DNA of 64,000 nucleotides from Patiria miniata. Its lineage: Eukaryota > Echinodermata > Asteroidea > Valvatida > Asterinidae. The translations under genes and the position numbers were made by a program. Where the stretch lies: the NCBI RefSeq assembly GCF_015706575.1, contig NW_024037065.1, positions 4,402,001 through 4,466,000 of the forward strand. Direction: 5' to 3'. The notes under the pieces are model-generated. The model was not told the DNA's origin and ran no database searches. It worked only from the letters and a program-made list of their open reading frames with translations. The first letter of the stretch is position 1; every line of letters begins with the position of its first letter. Shown in pieces: positions 63,525 through 64,000 of the stretch.

Positions 63525-64000
63525 GATGTTTAATCAAATTTTTAAAATATTGATTGTTAATGAAATGTTATAACAATGAATTTAAAATAAAATCTTTAAG
63601 AATTGAGTTTTTAATTATTTTTTTTTTAATATTGAATGTTTCTTGGGATTCCAAAGAGTTTGAATAATGAATTTTGATTGTATTTATTAAACACAAACAT
63701 GTTAACAAAGAAGAATAATGACAGCAGAGCTTTCCCGAATTAAATCTTTCGGCTGTGGAGATAGGATGTTTAATAAAATCTATAAAAATTGATTGTTTTG
63801 AATAAATTATTGTTTAACACTAAATTTTAAAAGAAATCTTTAAAAATTTAGGTTTTTAATGAAATTTTTTTTTGTAGTGAATGATTAATGAAATTCCAAA
63901 TGGATTGACGAATGAATTGTTATCGTTTAAACAGAAACATGTTAATAAACAAGGATTTTGACGCCATCAGAGCTTTCCGATTGAAACTTTCGACTGATGT
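63525..64000. repeat. Diverged tandem repeat, about 240-bp unit, two copies, running off the right edge
   Basis: AAACATGTTAACAAAGAAG...AGAGCTTTCCCGAATT...CTTTCGGCTG near 63697-63757 is matched by AAACATGTTAATAAACAAG...AGAGCTTTCCGATTG...CTTTCGACTG near 63933-63997. ATTGAATG/GATTCCAAA blocks at equal offsets match as well. Confidence 0.65.

Overview
This is a transposon-crowded stretch of an animal genome. Introns with GT/AG borders, tRNA-derived SINE sequence, (TACATG)n-rich intergenic DNA, AGGCCTA-rich introns and many families of long DNA transposons point to a marine invertebrate, most likely a deuterostome such as an echinoderm, hemichordate or amphioxus. That placement is inference from composition and element families. 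No complete single-copy host gene is recognised. Almost every open reading frame belongs to a mobile element or to element-like multi-exon genes.

Left part (1-16 kb): the 3' half of a decayed CACTA/EnSpm-like transposase gene runs in from the left edge and is followed 3 bases later by a SAM-domain exon. Next come a virus-like fossil (A, about 2.7-4.5 kb), a 0.7-kb tandem duplication carrying MITEs, and a minus-strand four-exon gene whose product matches the N-terminal zinc-binding and RING part of RAG1 (the N-RAG-TP type). A fold-back MITE, a second virus-like fossil (B, about 9.9-14.8 kb) interrupted by a TTAA-flanked piggyBac-type MITE, a tRNA-derived SINE and a (GTTGAT)n tract follow.

Middle (16-45 kb): mostly intronic or intergenic DNA. 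Short exons with compatible phases (20.8, 25.9, 26.1, 35.2, 36.3 and 36.9 kb) mark a plus-strand gene of unknown function. A BEL/Pao LTR retrotransposon fossil (26.18-34.89 kb) sits 14 bases behind one of its splice donors, and itself holds a LINE fragment and a Harbinger-type MITE. Further right are a MITE with a 9-bp target duplication, a DIRS-like fossil, a satellite of about 140-210 bp units, and a minus-strand Penelope-like element with a GIY-YIG endonuclease and a hammerhead-ribozyme-like motif.

Right part (45-64 kb): the best-preserved element is a CACTA transposon at 48082-59689. It has CACTG termini, subterminal repeats, an open 819-codon transposase with two N-terminal C2H2 fingers, and a second six-exon gene of 516 codons whose phases all agree. 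The second gene starts with a CIDE-N (CAD) domain and ends in a SAMD3-like body. The left-edge CACTA copy has a SAM domain at the same place, so two filament-forming head domains appear to occupy the same slot in this transposon lineage. The element sits between exon-like segments that include a Tudor-like exon (59.9 kb). After it come a 105-bp coding repeat and the decayed remains of a different transposase-like gene (61-63.2 kb).
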